From: Magnetospirillum sp. ME-1
GTDB lineage: Bacteria > Pseudomonadota > Alphaproteobacteria > Rhodospirillales > Magnetospirillaceae
Length of the DNA: 64,000 bases
Direction of reading: 5' to 3'
Assembly (NCBI RefSeq): GCF_002105535.1
Contig: NZ_CP015848.1
Coordinates: forward strand, 1,550,907-1,614,906
Both the position numbers and the translations under genes were made by a program. The notes beneath the pieces are model-generated. The model did not search any database. It was not told the origin of the DNA and saw nothing but the letters and a program-made list of their open reading frames with translations. Shown here piece by piece: positions 36,192-45,786 of this stretch. Every line of letters begins with the position of its first letter. The first letter of the stretch is position 1.

Positions 36192-36833
36192 GTGAAGAAC
36201 AGCGTGTCGTGCCGCCTCGTCCTGGCCGCTCGTCTGGCGTTGCTGTTGCCGATGGCGGTATTGGCATTGCTCCTGTCCGGTGGTCCCGCCGAGGCCCAGC
36301 GCGCCGGCGGTGTGCCCATGAGCCTGATCATCGTCGATATCCAGCAGGCTCAGCGCGAATCCTTGCCGGGCAAGGCTCTGGCCGCCCAGCGCGACAAGTA
36401 CCAGCAGAATTTCCAGGCCGAGTTCAACTCGGCCCGCCAATCCCTGCAGCGCAGCGACCAGGATCTCGCCAAGCAAAAGGGCACCATGCCGCAGGACGCC
36501 TATGACCAGAAGGTCAAGGCCCTTGAGATGCAGGTGGTGGCCTTCCAGAACCGGACGCAGATGGCGGTTCGCGCCTTGGAGAAGTCAACGGATTCCGCCA
36601 TGGCGGAACTGATGAACGCCATCCTGACCGTCACCGGCGAGATTGCCTCCGAGATGGGGGCCAATCTGGTCCTGCCCAAGCAGCAGGTGGTGCTGCACGA
36701 GCCGCGCATGGACGTCACCGCTCAGGTGATCGAACGGCTGAACAAGCGCCTGCCGGCCGTCAATTTCCCCGTGCCCGAGGTGGATGCCCCCGCGCCATCC
36801 GAGCCTGCCCCCATCAAACCCGGTAAGAAGTGA
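36192..36833 (+). CDS. skp: OmpH/Skp-family periplasmic chaperone
   Basis: About 213 residues from the GTG at 36192 (GAAGAG upstream), which opens a signal peptide ([20 protein letters not shown], cleaved near AEA). The body (about 45-190) is a long coiled-coil pair ([24 protein letters not shown]), as in the tentacles of the Skp trimer, ending in a Pro-rich tail. It should hold unfolded outer-membrane proteins on the way to BamA. Assignment rests on this structure and on its place between bamA and lpxD; direct sequence similarity in the family is low. A start at 36150 is possible but would spoil the signal peptide. Confidence 0.87.
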   Translation: MKNSVSCRLVLAARLALLLPMAVLALLLSGGPAEAQRAGGVPMSLIIVDIQQAQRESLPGKALAAQRDKYQQNFQAEFNSARQSLQRSDQDLAKQKGTMPQDAYDQKVKALEMQVVAFQNRTQMAVRALEKSTDSAMAELMNAILTVTGEIASEMGANLVLPKQQVVLHEPRMDVTAQVIERLNKRLPAVNFPVPEVDAPAPSEPAPIKPGKK

Positions 36834-36837
36834 CACC

Positions 36838-37857
36838 ATGGCCGATCCCCGTTTCTTCACCAAAGCCGGTCCTTTCACGCTCGCCCAGTTGGCCGAACTG
36901 TCGGGTGCCGCTCCGGCCGAGGGCTGCGACCCCAAGGCGGTCTTCGTCGATGTCGCATCGCTGGAGCAGGCGGGGGCGGACAACGTTTCTTTCCTGGATA
37001 ACCGGAAATACGTGGCGGCGTTCCAGGCCAGCAAGGCCGGGCTGTGCATTGTCGCGCCCGAGATGGCGGAAAAGGCCCCGACCGGCATGGCGCTGCTGCT
37101 GTCTCCCGATCCCTATCGGGCCTATGCCCGCATCGCCCAGGCCTTCTATCCCGTTCCGGCCCCCGAGCCGTGGGTGGCGCCCACCGCGTGGGTCGATGCG
37201 TCCGCCAAGGTGGGGGAGGGATGCCGCATCGAACCCGGCGCGGTGATCGGCGCCGGGGCCGAAATCGGCGCCCGCTGCCGTATCTGCGCCAATGTTGTGA
37301 TCGGCACCGGCGTGGTGATCGGCGATGATTGCACCATCGGCGCCAATGCCACCGTTTCCCACGCCCTGGTGGGCAACCGGGTCAACATCTATCCCGGCGC
37401 CCGCATCGGCCAGGACGGATTTGGCTTCGCCATGGGGCCGCAGGGCCATCTGAAGGTGCCGCAGCTGGGCCGCGTGGTCATCGGCAACAACGTCGAGATC
37501 GGGGCCAACGCCACCATCGACCGGGGCGCTGGTCCCGATACGGTGATCGGCGACGGCTGCATGATAGACAACCTCGTCCAGATTGGGCACAACGTGCAGC
37601 TGGGACGCGGCTGTGTCATCGTGGCGCAGGTCGGCATCTCGGGCTCGACCCACATGGGCGACTTCGTCGCCGCGGGCGGCCAGGCCGGCATCACCGGCCA
37701 TTTGAAGATCGGATCGGGCGCGCGCATCGCCGCCCAGGCCGGCGTGATGCGCGACATCAAGCCGGGTGAAACCGTCGGCGGCGCGCCCGCCGTGCCCATG
37801 GCCGACTGGCTGCGCCAGTCGGCGATCCTGGGCAAGATGGCGCGAAAGAAGGGTTAA
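36838..37857 (+). CDS. lpxD: UDP-3-O-acylglucosamine N-acyltransferase
   Basis: 339 residues. The N-terminal uridine-binding domain ([12 protein letters not shown]) is followed by a left-handed beta-helix of hexapeptide repeats (about 110-310). The helix contains the catalytic His region [16 protein letters not shown] and the segment [10 protein letters not shown]. It adds the second acyl chain to UDP-3-O-acylglucosamine in lipid A synthesis, using acyl-ACP. The ATG at 36838 lies 4 bp after the skp stop. It is the first of five genes for early lipid A steps and acyl supply. Confidence 0.96.
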   Translation: MADPRFFTKAGPFTLAQLAELSGAAPAEGCDPKAVFVDVASLEQAGADNVSFLDNRKYVAAFQASKAGLCIVAPEMAEKAPTGMALLLSPDPYRAYARIAQAFYPVPAPEPWVAPTAWVDASAKVGEGCRIEPGAVIGAGAEIGARCRICANVVIGTGVVIGDDCTIGANATVSHALVGNRVNIYPGARIGQDGFGFAMGPQGHLKVPQLGRVVIGNNVEIGANATIDRGAGPDTVIGDGCMIDNLVQIGHNVQLGRGCVIVAQVGISGSTHMGDFVAAGGQAGITGHLKIGSGARIAAQAGVMRDIKPGETVGGAPAVPMADWLRQSAILGKMARKKG

Positions 37858-37879
37858 GGCCAAAAGCAGGACGTGCGTT

Positions 37880-38359
37880 ATGGATACCGCTAACAACGAC
37901 CAGGTTACCGACCTGGGCAAGGTCATCGACATCAACCGGATCATCCAGATGATTCCGCATCGCTATCCGTTCCTCATGGTGGACCGGGTGGTGCAGGTGG
38001 TGGCCAATGAAAGCGCCGTGGGCATCAAGAACGTCACCATCAACGAGCCGTTCTTCCAGGGCCATTTCCCGTCGCGCCCCGTGTTTCCCGGCGTTCTGAT
38101 CATCGAGTCCATGGCCCAGACGGCGGCCGTGCTGGTGGTCGAAACCCTGGGCGAATCCGCAGAGGGCAAACTGGTCTACTTCATGAGCGTCGAGAACTGC
38201 CGCTTCAGAAAGCCGGTCGGTCCCGGCGACCAGCTGATGATCCATGTGTTCAAGGAACGGTCGCGCGGCAACGTCTGGAAGTTCCGGGGCGAAGCCAAGG
38301 TCGATGGCGTCCTTGTCGCCGAAGCCACCTATGCCGCCATGATTCTGGACGAGAAATGA
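37880..38359 (+). CDS. fabZ: 3-hydroxyacyl-ACP dehydratase
   Basis: 159 residues, hot-dog fold. [13 protein letters not shown] is the usual N-terminal block. The catalytic pair is His62 in [11 protein letters not shown] and Glu76 in ESMAQTAA, with the family's 14-residue spacing. It dehydrates 3-hydroxyacyl-ACP in fatty-acid elongation and so competes with LpxA and LpxD for the same 3-hydroxyacyl-ACP pool, which explains its conserved place in this cluster. The stop overlaps the lpxA start (ATGA). Confidence 0.96.
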   Translation: MDTANNDQVTDLGKVIDINRIIQMIPHRYPFLMVDRVVQVVANESAVGIKNVTINEPFFQGHFPSRPVFPGVLIIESMAQTAAVLVVETLGESAEGKLVYFMSVENCRFRKPVGPGDQLMIHVFKERSRGNVWKFRGEAKVDGVLVAEATYAAMILDEK

Positions 38360-39147
38360 CCAATATTCATCCTTCGGCCGTTGTCGATTCCAAGGCGGAG
38401 ATTGCCTCCTCGGCCATCATCGGCCCGTTCTGCGTGGTGGGCCCCGACGTCCGTCTGGGCGAGTCCGTCGAACTGGTCTCCCACGTGGCGGTGGCGGGGC
38501 GCACCAGCATCGGTGCCGGCACCCGTATCTTCCCCTTCGCCTCCATCGGCCACCGGCCCCAGGACCTCAAGTACAAGGGCGAACCGTCGACCCTGGAGAT
38601 CGGGGCCAACAACCAGATCCGCGAGCACGTCACCATGAATCCCGGCACCGAGGGTGGCGGCATGGTGACCAAGGTGGGCGACAACTGTCTGTTCATGGCC
38701 AGCGCCCACGTGGCCCACGACTGCATCCTGGGCGACAACGTCATCATGGCCAACAACGCCACCCTGGCCGGCCATGTGACGGTGGGGGAATACGCCTTCC
38801 TGGGCGGGCTGTCGGCGGTGCACCAGTTCGTGCGCATCGGCCGCCACGCCATGATCGGCGGCATGTCGGGTGTCGAGGCCGACGTGATCCCCTTCGGCAT
38901 GGTGATCGGCAACCGCGCCTATCTCAACGGGTTGAACATCGTCGGGCTGAAGCGTCGCGGCTTCTCGCGCGATGACATCCACACGCTCAGGAACGCCTAT
39001 CGCCTGATGTTCGCGCCGGAAGGCACGCTGGCCGAGCGGCTCACCGACGTGGAAGAGCAGTTCAAGGACCATCCGGTGGTGATGGAGATCGTCGCCTTCA
39101 TCCGCTCGGATTCGTCGCGCTCGCTCAGCACGCCGAATGGCTCCTAA
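38356..39147 (+). CDS. lpxA: UDP-N-acetylglucosamine acyltransferase
   Basis: 263 residues. The hexapeptide-repeat beta-helix starts at residue 4 ([20 protein letters not shown]). The active-site His is His121 in ASAHVAHDC, and the acyl-chain ruler region [20 protein letters not shown] follows. It transfers 3-hydroxyacyl from ACP to UDP-GlcNAc, the first reaction of lipid A synthesis. It overlaps fabZ by 4 bp and lpxI by 11 bp, so the genes are translationally coupled. Confidence 0.97.
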   Translation: MTNIHPSAVVDSKAEIASSAIIGPFCVVGPDVRLGESVELVSHVAVAGRTSIGAGTRIFPFASIGHRPQDLKYKGEPSTLEIGANNQIREHVTMNPGTEGGGMVTKVGDNCLFMASAHVAHDCILGDNVIMANNATLAGHVTVGEYAFLGGLSAVHQFVRIGRHAMIGGMSGVEADVIPFGMVIGNRAYLNGLNIVGLKRRGFSRDDIHTLRNAYRLMFAPEGTLAERLTDVEEQFKDHPVVMEIVAFIRSDSSRSLSTPNGS

Positions 39148-39955
39148 GCTCGGCATTATCGCGGGCGGCGGCGACCTGCCGGGACTGGTCGCCGCCGCTT
39201 GCCGCGCCCAGGGGCGCCCTTTTCACTTCCTTGCCCTTTCCGGCCATGCCGACGCCCAGGTGATCGGCGAGGATTCCCCCCAGGATTGGATTCGCCTGGG
39301 CGAAGCGGGGACCGGATTCGAACGCCTGCGCCAGGCCGGGGTCGCCGAAGTGGTGATGATCGGCCCGGTTCGCCGCCCATCCTTGCTGGAACTGGCCCCG
39401 GACTTCCGGACCGCCCGCTTTTTCGCCCGGGTCGGCCTGAAAGCCCTGGGCGATGACGGATTGCTGCGCGCCGTGGTCGCCGAACTGGAGGGCGAGGGCT
39501 TCAAGGTGGTGGGTGTGGACGAGGTCTTGTCCGATTGCCTCGCCGTTGCCGGGCCCTATGGCGCGCTGGCGCCCGACGAACAGGCGAGCGCCGACATCGC
39601 CCGCGGCATCCAGGTGGCGCGTGGCCTGGGCGCGCTGGACGTCGGCCAGGCGGCAGTGGTGCAGCAAGGCATCGTGCTGGGCGTCGAGGCCATCGAGGGC
39701 ACCGACAATCTGCTTCGCCGCTGCGGCCCCCTGGCCCGTGAAGGGCTGGGCGGCGTGCTGGTCAAGGTGAAGAAGCCGGGCCAGGACCGGCGCATCGATC
39801 TTCCCACCATCGGAATGACCACCCTGCGCGAAGCCGCCGCCGCCGGTCTGCGCGGCATCGCGGTGGAGGCGGGGGGCGCCCTGGTGCTTGGCCGCGACGC
39901 CATTTCCGCCGAGGCCGACCGCCTGGGCCTGTTCGTGGTCGGCGTCCAGCCATGA
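39137..39955 (+). CDS. lpxI: UDP-2,3-diacylglucosamine pyrophosphatase LpxI
   Basis: 272 residues. The start [19 protein letters not shown] and the internal DNLLRRCGPLA and LPTIGMTTLREAAAAGL blocks are typical of LpxI, the alphaproteobacterial replacement for LpxH. It hydrolyses UDP-2,3-diacylglucosamine to lipid X and UMP at the cytoplasmic face. The enzyme sits between lpxA and lpxB, where its product is used by LpxB. It overlaps both neighbours (11 bp and 4 bp). No LpxH-like gene is seen in the window. Confidence 0.95.
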   Translation: MAPKLGIIAGGGDLPGLVAAACRAQGRPFHFLALSGHADAQVIGEDSPQDWIRLGEAGTGFERLRQAGVAEVVMIGPVRRPSLLELAPDFRTARFFARVGLKALGDDGLLRAVVAELEGEGFKVVGVDEVLSDCLAVAGPYGALAPDEQASADIARGIQVARGLGALDVGQAAVVQQGIVLGVEAIEGTDNLLRRCGPLAREGLGGVLVKVKKPGQDRRIDLPTIGMTTLREAAAAGLRGIAVEAGGALVLGRDAISAEADRLGLFVVGVQP

Positions 39956-41139
39956 GCGCCGCGCCGCTGCTGGTCTACCTCATCGCCGGCGAGCCGTCCG
40001 GGGACCTGTTGGGCGCGCGGCTGATGGCGGCCCTGAAGGACCGGCTGGGCGACGGCGTGGCCTTCGCCGGCATCGGCGGCGAGGGCATGCAGGCCGAAGG
40101 GCTGCAATCACTGTTTCCCATGACCGAACTGTCGGTCATGGGCCTGGTCGAAGTTCTGCCCCGAATCCCTAAGATCCTGCGCCGGGTGGGGGAGACCCTT
40201 TCCGATATCGAAACGAAGCGCCCCGACGCCCTGATCACCATCGATTCCTGGGGGTTCAACGGCCGCATCCATGCGGGGCTCAAGACGCGGGGCTCCGATG
40301 TCCCGCGCATCCACTACGTGGCCCCCATGGTGTGGGCCTGGAAGTCGGGGCGGACCAAGACCCTGGCCAAGGTGCTCGATCTGCTGTTGACCCTGCTGCC
40401 CAACGAGCCGGAATGGTTCGAAAAGGAGGGGCTCAAGACCCTGCATGTGGGCCATCCGGTGATCGAAGGCGCGGCGGCCAAGGGCGACGGAGCCGCCTTC
40501 CGGCTTCGCCATGCCATAGCCCCCGACCGTCAGCTGCTTTGCGTGCTGCCCGGTTCGCGCCATTCCGAGACCGCCAAGCTGCTGGGACCGTTCGGCGAGA
40601 CCATGGCATTGCTGGCCAAGCGCATGCCCAACCTTGCCGTTGTGGTGCCGACGGTGGAAACCGTGGCCGAGGAAGTGACGCGCGCGGTCAAGTCCTGGCC
40701 TCTGCCCACCGTCGTGGTGCGGGGTCCCGAGAAATACGACGCCTTCGCCGCCTGCGACGCCGCCCTGGCGGCTTCGGGGACCGTGGCGCTGGAACTGGCC
40801 ATGGCGCGGCTGCCGGCGGTGATCACCTACAAGGTGTCGCCGCTCTCCGCCTTCATCGCCACCCGCTTCCTGGGGCTCAGCCTCAAATTCGTCACCCTCG
40901 TCAATATCCTGGTTGACGAGGCGGTGATGCCGGAATTGCTGCAGGATGATTGCCGCCCGGACAAACTGGCGGCGGCGGTGGAGCATCTGCTGACCGACGA
41001 GGCGGCGCGGGCTTTACAGGCGGCGGGGGCGCGCCGCGCCCTGGAAAAGCTTGGTCTGGGCGGCGAAAGCCCCGGGCGGCGGGCCGCCGACGCGGTGATA
41101 GACTTCATCAGGCAACGCAAGGAGTTGGGAAATGGCTGA
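39952..41139 (+). CDS. lpxB: Lipid-A-disaccharide synthase
   Basis: 395 residues of the GT19 family. LIAGEPSGDLLGARLM is the N-terminal phosphate loop. YVAPMVWAWKSGR, LPGSRHSE and the nucleotide-binding SGTVALELAMARLPAVITYKVSP are diagnostic. It joins lipid X to UDP-2,3-diacylglucosamine to form the beta-1',6 disaccharide, as a peripheral membrane enzyme. It overlaps lpxI by 4 bp. The gloA gene starts inside its last codons (8-bp overlap). Confidence 0.97.
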   Translation: MSAAPLLVYLIAGEPSGDLLGARLMAALKDRLGDGVAFAGIGGEGMQAEGLQSLFPMTELSVMGLVEVLPRIPKILRRVGETLSDIETKRPDALITIDSWGFNGRIHAGLKTRGSDVPRIHYVAPMVWAWKSGRTKTLAKVLDLLLTLLPNEPEWFEKEGLKTLHVGHPVIEGAAAKGDGAAFRLRHAIAPDRQLLCVLPGSRHSETAKLLGPFGETMALLAKRMPNLAVVVPTVETVAEEVTRAVKSWPLPTVVVRGPEKYDAFAACDAALAASGTVALELAMARLPAVITYKVSPLSAFIATRFLGLSLKFVTLVNILVDEAVMPELLQDDCRPDKLAAAVEHLLTDEAARALQAAGARRALEKLGLGGESPGRRAADAVIDFIRQRKELGNG

Positions 41140-41524
41140 CTGGCGCTTTCTCCACACCATGATCCGGGTGGGCGACCTGGACCGCTCCATCGACTTCTAT
41201 ACCCGCCTGCTGGGCATGCGGCTGCTGCGCCGCACCGATTATCCCGAGGGGCGCTTCACTCTGGCCTTCGTCGGCTATGGCGAGGAAGCCTCCCATACGG
41301 TGATCGAACTGACCCACAACTGGGATACGGCGAGCTACGAACTGGGCGGCGGGTTCGGCCATCTGGCGCTGGGCGTGGCCGACATCTACGCGGCCTGTGC
41401 CGGACTGGAGGCGGCAGGCGCCAGGATCGTGCGTGCGCCGGGCCCCATGAAGCACGGTTCGACGGTCATCGCCTTTGTCGAGGACCCGGACGGCTACAAG
41501 ATCGAGCTGATTCAGAAAAGCTAG
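41132..41524 (+). CDS. gloA: Lactoylglutathione lyase (glyoxalase I)
   Basis: 130 residues of the VOC fold. The four metal ligands of glyoxalase I are all in place: His8 (RFLHTMIRVGDLDRS), Glu59 (VIELTHNW), His77 (GFGHLALGV) and Glu125 (GYKIELIQ). It isomerises the methylglyoxal-glutathione hemithioacetal to S-lactoylglutathione, a detoxification step in the cytoplasm. It overlaps the lpxB end by 8 bp and converges with the DsbA-family gene; the two stop codons share the palindrome CTAG. Confidence 0.94.
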   Translation: MADWRFLHTMIRVGDLDRSIDFYTRLLGMRLLRRTDYPEGRFTLAFVGYGEEASHTVIELTHNWDTASYELGGGFGHLALGVADIYAACAGLEAAGARIVRAPGPMKHGSTVIAFVEDPDGYKIELIQKS

Positions 41525-42168
41525 CTGAACGCGGCTTCAGGCTGGCTTTCGCGCACGATGTCGATCAGGCGCAGCAGGATGTCGGGTTCCTGCGCCCCGG
41601 CCAGGGCGTAGGCCCCGTCGAGGATCAGGCAGGGCACGCCGTTGACGCCGAGGCGATGGGCGCGGGCATTGTCGTTGAGCACACCCACGGCATCGGCGTC
41701 CGAAGCCAGATAGGTGAGCAGCGGGGTGCGCTCCAGCCCGAACGAGGCGCCGATATCGGCCAGGGTCTCGACATCGCCGATATCCATTCCCTGGCAGAAA
41801 TAGGCCTTGTACAGGGCCTCGACCACCTCGGCCTCGTGCCCCGACGAAGCGGCGTAGCGGATCAGCCGGTGGGACCCCAGCGAATTGGGCATGCGGGTGA
41901 TGGAGTCGAAGTCGAACTCGATGCCTTCGGTCTTGCCGGCGGCGGCCACGGCGCCATGGACCCGCTGGACGCGGGCGGTACCGCCGAACTTGCGGTCGAG
42001 ATAGACCTTGCGGTCGATGCCTTCCGGCGGCAGGTCGGGATTGAGCAGGAACGGACGCCAGATGATGCGGACACGGGTTTCGGGGCGCTGGGCCAGGGCA
42101 CGCTCCAGTCGGCGCTTGCCCACGTAGCACCAGGGACAGACCGTATCGAAGACGTACTCGATCCTCAC
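41521..42168 (-). CDS. DsbA-family thioredoxin-fold oxidoreductase (FrnE/HCCA-isomerase type)
   Basis: 215 residues without a signal peptide, so cytoplasmic. The thioredoxin-like start MRIEYVFDTVCPWCYVGKRR carries an intact CPWC redox pair (Cys11/Cys14). A helical insertion follows (SLGSHRLIRYAASSG is typical of FrnE/YwbO members), and the cis-Pro strand is GVNGVPCLILDG. Members act as disulfide oxidoreductases or glutathione-dependent isomerases; the substrate is not predictable. It is 10 bp downstream of the PopA-like gene on the same strand, suggesting an operon. Confidence 0.9.
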   Translation of the reverse strand: MRIEYVFDTVCPWCYVGKRRLERALAQRPETRVRIIWRPFLLNPDLPPEGIDRKVYLDRKFGGTARVQRVHGAVAAAGKTEGIEFDFDSITRMPNSLGSHRLIRYAASSGHEAEVVEALYKAYFCQGMDIGDVETLADIGASFGLERTPLLTYLASDADAVGVLNDNARAHRLGVNGVPCLILDGAYALAGAQEPDILLRLIDIVRESQPEAAFS

Positions 42169-42178
42169 GGGCTTTCTC

Positions 42179-43486
42179 TTAATCCAGCTTGGCCTGCACC
42201 CGGGCCAGCAGCGTCTCCAGCGTATCGGTAGTCTTGGCGTCGGTGCAAGCCACCTGCACCCAGACCTTGACCGGCTGATAGACCTCGCGCACCGCGAAAT
42301 CGGTATAGGCCAGGACGCCGGCGATGCGGTGCATCACCACCTCGGCCTCGACGGTGGGGGTGTCGGGCAGCACCACGCAGAACTGGTTCTTGGCGTAGAG
42401 CGCTGTCAGATCCTCGGCGCGGAGCAATCCGGTGATCCACTGGCCCAGCTGCTGGGCCAGGTGCTCGGCAGCGTCATCGCCGAAATGGCTGCGCACGCCT
42501 TCGATATTGGGGATGTAGAAGAACACCACGGCCAGATGGCGGTCATGGGCCTTGGCGATCTCCAGGCGCTCGCTCAGATAGGAATCCAGATAGCCCCGGC
42601 TGTAGACGCCGGTCAGGGGGTCGCGAGTCTGTTCCTTCAGGCTTTCGAACAGGGCGCCGCGGATGGACCAGCGCAATTGCTGCCGGCGCACCATGCTCAA
42701 CACCGAAGCGCGCAGGATGCCCGGGTCGAGCGGGCGGGGCAGGACGCGGCTGGCGCCCCGGCGGTAGATTTCCGCCGCCGCCACGCCCTTGTCGGCCACC
42801 ACCACCATGGGCAGGTTGAACAGGCGGGGATTGTTGCGGACCTGGGAGGCGAAGGCCAGATAGCCTTCCAGATCGCCATCGGTCGTGACCACGGCGGCGT
42901 CGAAATTGCGGTGCTCCAGCAGGCTTTCCGCATCGTAGAGGTTGGCGCTGCTGATCACCTCGGCCGAGGAACCGAGAATGGCGCTCACCCCGTCGCGGTC
43001 ATGGCCGACCACCAGAATGCAGGGGCGGGTGCCGTCCTGGACCGAGGCCCTGTCGCTGGCGCTCACGCCGAACGCCTGGGCGGCGCAGGCGCGATGGCGC
43101 AGCTCGGCGTGCATGGTGGCGAGGCGGACCAGCGGACGCAGGCGCGACAGCAGCTCCACGTCGTCATCCTGCATGGAGATGGTGTCGTCCAGGCCGGCGG
43201 CATAGGCCTTTTCCGCCGCATCGGCCGTCACCTTGTCCACCATCAGCACCATGGGGATGTCGGCCAGCATGGCTTCGTGCTTGAGAAAGGCGCCGAGACC
43301 GATGGGATCCTCGCCGGCGTCGCCCACCAGGATCAGGTCCGGATGCTCGTAGCGGGCCAGTTGCAGCACCTGCTCGCGGCTGGTGGCGTGCATGGCGTGA
43401 TAGCCGTTATGGGACAGTCGCGCCAGAACCGCTTCCGCGGCCGCAGTATCGGCATGGGCTACGATGACGTTGGCCAGACGGATCAT
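42179..43486 (-). CDS. PleD/PopA-like protein: two degenerate receivers and a degenerate GGDEF domain
   Basis: 435 residues from the ATG at 43486 (an ATG at 43525 is an alternative). There are two receiver-like domains (about 1-120 and 145-265). The first reads PDLILVGDAG where a phosphoacceptor Asp is expected, placing Gly55 at that position. The second reads FDAAVVTTDG, also lacking it. The C-terminal domain starts TRDPLTGVYSRGYLDSYL like a GGDEF domain, but the catalytic motif is AKNQF instead of GGDEF. The RxxD inhibitory site (RAED) is kept, exactly five residues before it. It is therefore probably a cyclic di-GMP receptor rather than a cyclase, as known for Caulobacter PopA. It is divergent from the ABC operon. 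Confidence 0.85.
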   Translation of the reverse strand: MIRLANVIVAHADTAAAEAVLARLSHNGYHAMHATSREQVLQLARYEHPDLILVGDAGEDPIGLGAFLKHEAMLADIPMVLMVDKVTADAAEKAYAAGLDDTISMQDDDVELLSRLRPLVRLATMHAELRHRACAAQAFGVSASDRASVQDGTRPCILVVGHDRDGVSAILGSSAEVISSANLYDAESLLEHRNFDAAVVTTDGDLEGYLAFASQVRNNPRLFNLPMVVVADKGVAAAEIYRRGASRVLPRPLDPGILRASVLSMVRRQQLRWSIRGALFESLKEQTRDPLTGVYSRGYLDSYLSERLEIAKAHDRHLAVVFFYIPNIEGVRSHFGDDAAEHLAQQLGQWITGLLRAEDLTALYAKNQFCVVLPDTPTVEAEVVMHRIAGVLAYTDFAVREVYQPVKVWVQVACTDAKTTDTLETLLARVQAKLD

Positions 43487-43564
43487 GGAGCGTGAACCTT
43501 CGATTGCAGAACAAGAGACCAGCATAATACGGATTGTCGTCCGCCATAAGGGGGTATGACCTCA

Positions 43565-43593
43565 TTGCCGCGATGGCGACGAAGGGATAGTGT
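43565..43593 (+). promoter_or_regulatory. Promoter of the branched-chain amino acid ABC operon
   Basis: TTGCCG (43565-43570), 17 bp, TAGTGT (43588-43593). The start near 43600 gives a leader of about 25 nt containing AAGGAG before the ATG at 43625. Confidence 0.55.
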
Positions 43594-43624
43594 TGCGCCC
43601 TTCATTTCCTGCAAGGAGCAAGTC

Positions 43625-44863
43625 ATGTCCGGGCATTCCTCGCCGATGGTCAACCGCCGTGGTTTTCTCGCCGCCGGCGCCGCTGGTGCCGCCGCCCTGG
43701 GGCTGGGCGGCCGGGTCGGTCCGCTGCATGCCGCCGAGCCGCTGAAGGTCGGCCTGTTGCTGCCCATGTCCGGGGGCCTCGCCCGCGAGGGCCAGAGCTG
43801 CAAGCGCGGCGCCGACGTCACCCCCGGCCTGCTGGCCGATATGGGCATGCCGGTCCAGCTGATGATCGCCGACACCGAGACCAATATCGACACCGCCCGG
43901 ACGCGGGCCGAGAAGCTGATCGCCGACGGCGCCCAGGTGCTGATCGGCGCCTTCGATTCCGCCCATACCCTGGCGGTGGCCCAGGTCTGCGAACAGCGCG
44001 GCGTGCCGCTGGTGATCAACATCGCCGCCGCGCCCAACATCACCGAGCAGGGCTTCAAGACGGTGTTCCGCAACTTCCCCACGGCGCCCAAGCTGGTGAC
44101 CGAGGGCCTGGCCCTGATGAAGGACGTGTTCAAGATCACCGGCACCACGCCCACCAAGGCGGTGTTCCTGCACAACAACGACACCTTCGGCACCGCCATG
44201 GCCGGCGCGGTGAACAAACTGTTCCCCACGCTGGACATGCCGTTCCCGCTGGTGGAAACCATCGCCTATGACGGCGCCGCCCGCGATCTGGCGGTGGAAG
44301 TGGGCAAGGCCAAGGCCACCGGCGCCGATCTGGTGCTGCTGGTACCGCACGGCGACGACTGCATCCGCGTCATCCGCGAGATGGTCAAGCAGCGCTTCGA
44401 GCCCAAGGCGGTGGTGTCGCCCGGCAGCCCCGGCATGTACGAGACCCAGTTCTACAAGACGCTGGGCAAGTACTCCGACTACTGCATGACCAACCTGCCG
44501 TGGATCAATCCCAAGACCGCCATGAGCCAGGCCCTGCTCAAGGCCTTCACCAAGGCCTATCCCGACGCCCTGTTCGAGATGAACATCGGCTACACCTTCG
44601 AGGCGATCCTGATCGCCGCCGACGCCGCCAGGCGGGCAGGGTCCAACGATCCCAAGGCCATTCTGGCGGCGCTGCCCGCCACCAACATCGCCGAGCACGT
44701 GATGATCGGTGGCCCCATCGTGTTCGACGCCAAGGGCCAGAACACCAACACCCGCTCGGCGACCATCCAGAACTTCGGCGGCAAGCCGCTGGTGGTGCTG
44801 CCCAGCGATGTTGCCGAGGCAAAGCCGGTATTCCCCGCTCCGGGCTGGCAACAGCGCGGCTGA
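43625..44863 (+). CDS. ABC transporter substrate-binding protein (Leu/Ile/Val-type)
   Basis: 412 residues. The N terminus has a twin-arginine motif (VNRRGFLAAGAAGAAALGLGG), so export is probably by Tat. A type I periplasmic binding fold follows (LKVGLLLPMSGG, GADVTPGLLADMG, then IGAFDSAHTLAVAQVCEQ). It captures the substrate for the LivHMGF permease encoded next; amino acids or amides are likely, but the ligand cannot be fixed. A 10-bp hairpin follows the gene and probably sets its excess over the membrane components. It starts at 43625 with AAGGAG upstream. Confidence 0.93.
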   Translation: MSGHSSPMVNRRGFLAAGAAGAAALGLGGRVGPLHAAEPLKVGLLLPMSGGLAREGQSCKRGADVTPGLLADMGMPVQLMIADTETNIDTARTRAEKLIADGAQVLIGAFDSAHTLAVAQVCEQRGVPLVINIAAAPNITEQGFKTVFRNFPTAPKLVTEGLALMKDVFKITGTTPTKAVFLHNNDTFGTAMAGAVNKLFPTLDMPFPLVETIAYDGAARDLAVEVGKAKATGADLVLLVPHGDDCIRVIREMVKQRFEPKAVVSPGSPGMYETQFYKTLGKYSDYCMTNLPWINPKTAMSQALLKAFTKAYPDALFEMNIGYTFEAILIAADAARRAGSNDPKAILAALPATNIAEHVMIGGPIVFDAKGQNTNTRSATIQNFGGKPLVVLPSDVAEAKPVFPAPGWQQRG

Positions 44864-44874
44864 TAGGGTACAAG

Positions 44875-44904
44875 CCGACGGCCGTCGCCTTGGGCGGCCG
44901 TCGG
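44875..44904 (+). promoter_or_regulatory. Hairpin between the binding-protein and permease genes
   Basis: Perfect 10-bp stem (44875-44884/44895-44904), 10-nt loop, followed by ATTTGCTT. It may cause partial termination or protect the upstream mRNA, as is common between binding-protein and permease genes. Confidence 0.55.
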
Positions 44905-44919
44905 ATTTGCTTATCCTCC

Positions 44920-45786
44920 ATGACCATCGACCTTGCCAATCAGATCGTTACGGGCCTTTTGACCGGGCTGGTCTACAGCCTGATGGCGCTGGGCCTGTCG
45001 GTGATCTTCGGCGTCGTGCGTGTCGTCAATTTCGCCCACGGCGAGATGACCGCCATCGCCATGTACGCCGCCTGGGCGCTGTTTACTTGGGCGGAGCTGG
45101 ATCCGCTGGTCGGCTTGCCGCTGATCGCGCTGCTGCTGTTCGCGCTGGGCTATGTCATGCAGCGCGGCCTGATCGACGCCTTCGTCGCCAAGCCCGAGCA
45201 CATGCAGTTCATCCTGCTGGTGGCGGTGGCCATCATCATGGTCAACGGCTCGCTGCTGGTCTTCGGCCCCGACGCCCACGGTATCCAGGTTCCTTACGGC
45301 TTCGACACCTATGAGGTGGGGCCGCTGCTGGTGGACAAGGTCCGCCTGCTGGCGGCCATCGCCGCGCTCGCCATCTCGGGCCTGCTGATGCTGTTCTTCC
45401 GCCGCACCATGACCGGCAAGGCCATCCGCGCCTGCGCCGACAATCTGGTGGGCGCCAAGGTCATCGGGCTGAACGTCAAGCAGCTCTACGCCGTCACCTT
45501 CGGCATCGGCGCGGCCTGCGTCGGCGCCGCCGGCGCGCTGCTGTCCATGCTGATCGACGTGATGCCGTCCAGCGGTCCCGAACTGACCATGCTGGCCTTC
45601 ATCATCGTCATCGTCGGCGGCCTGGGCAGCATGGGTGGCGCGTTGCTGGGGGGCATCCTGATCGGCGTCTCCGAGGTTTTGGCCGGCTATTTCCTGATGC
45701 CCTCCATGAAGGGCATGTTCAGCTTCGCCATCCTGATCCTGATCCTGGTGCTTCGGCCCCAAGGCCTGATGGGGGCGCGCAAATGA
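44920..45786 (+). CDS. livH: Branched-chain amino acid ABC permease LivH
   Basis: 288 residues with about eight membrane helices. GLVYSLMALGLSVIFGVVRVVNFAHGE is the diagnostic LivH start (the NFAHGE motif). The loop RACADNLVGAKVIGLN contacts the ATPases, and GLGSMGGALLGG lies near the end. It forms the inner-membrane channel with LivM. The stop overlaps the livM start (ATGA at 45783). The reading frame upstream of 44920 belongs to the binding-protein region and is rejected. Confidence 0.95.
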   Translation: MTIDLANQIVTGLLTGLVYSLMALGLSVIFGVVRVVNFAHGEMTAIAMYAAWALFTWAELDPLVGLPLIALLLFALGYVMQRGLIDAFVAKPEHMQFILLVAVAIIMVNGSLLVFGPDAHGIQVPYGFDTYEVGPLLVDKVRLLAAIAALAISGLLMLFFRRTMTGKAIRACADNLVGAKVIGLNVKQLYAVTFGIGAACVGAAGALLSMLIDVMPSSGPELTMLAFIIVIVGGLGSMGGALLGGILIGVSEVLAGYFLMPSMKGMFSFAILILILVLRPQGLMGARK

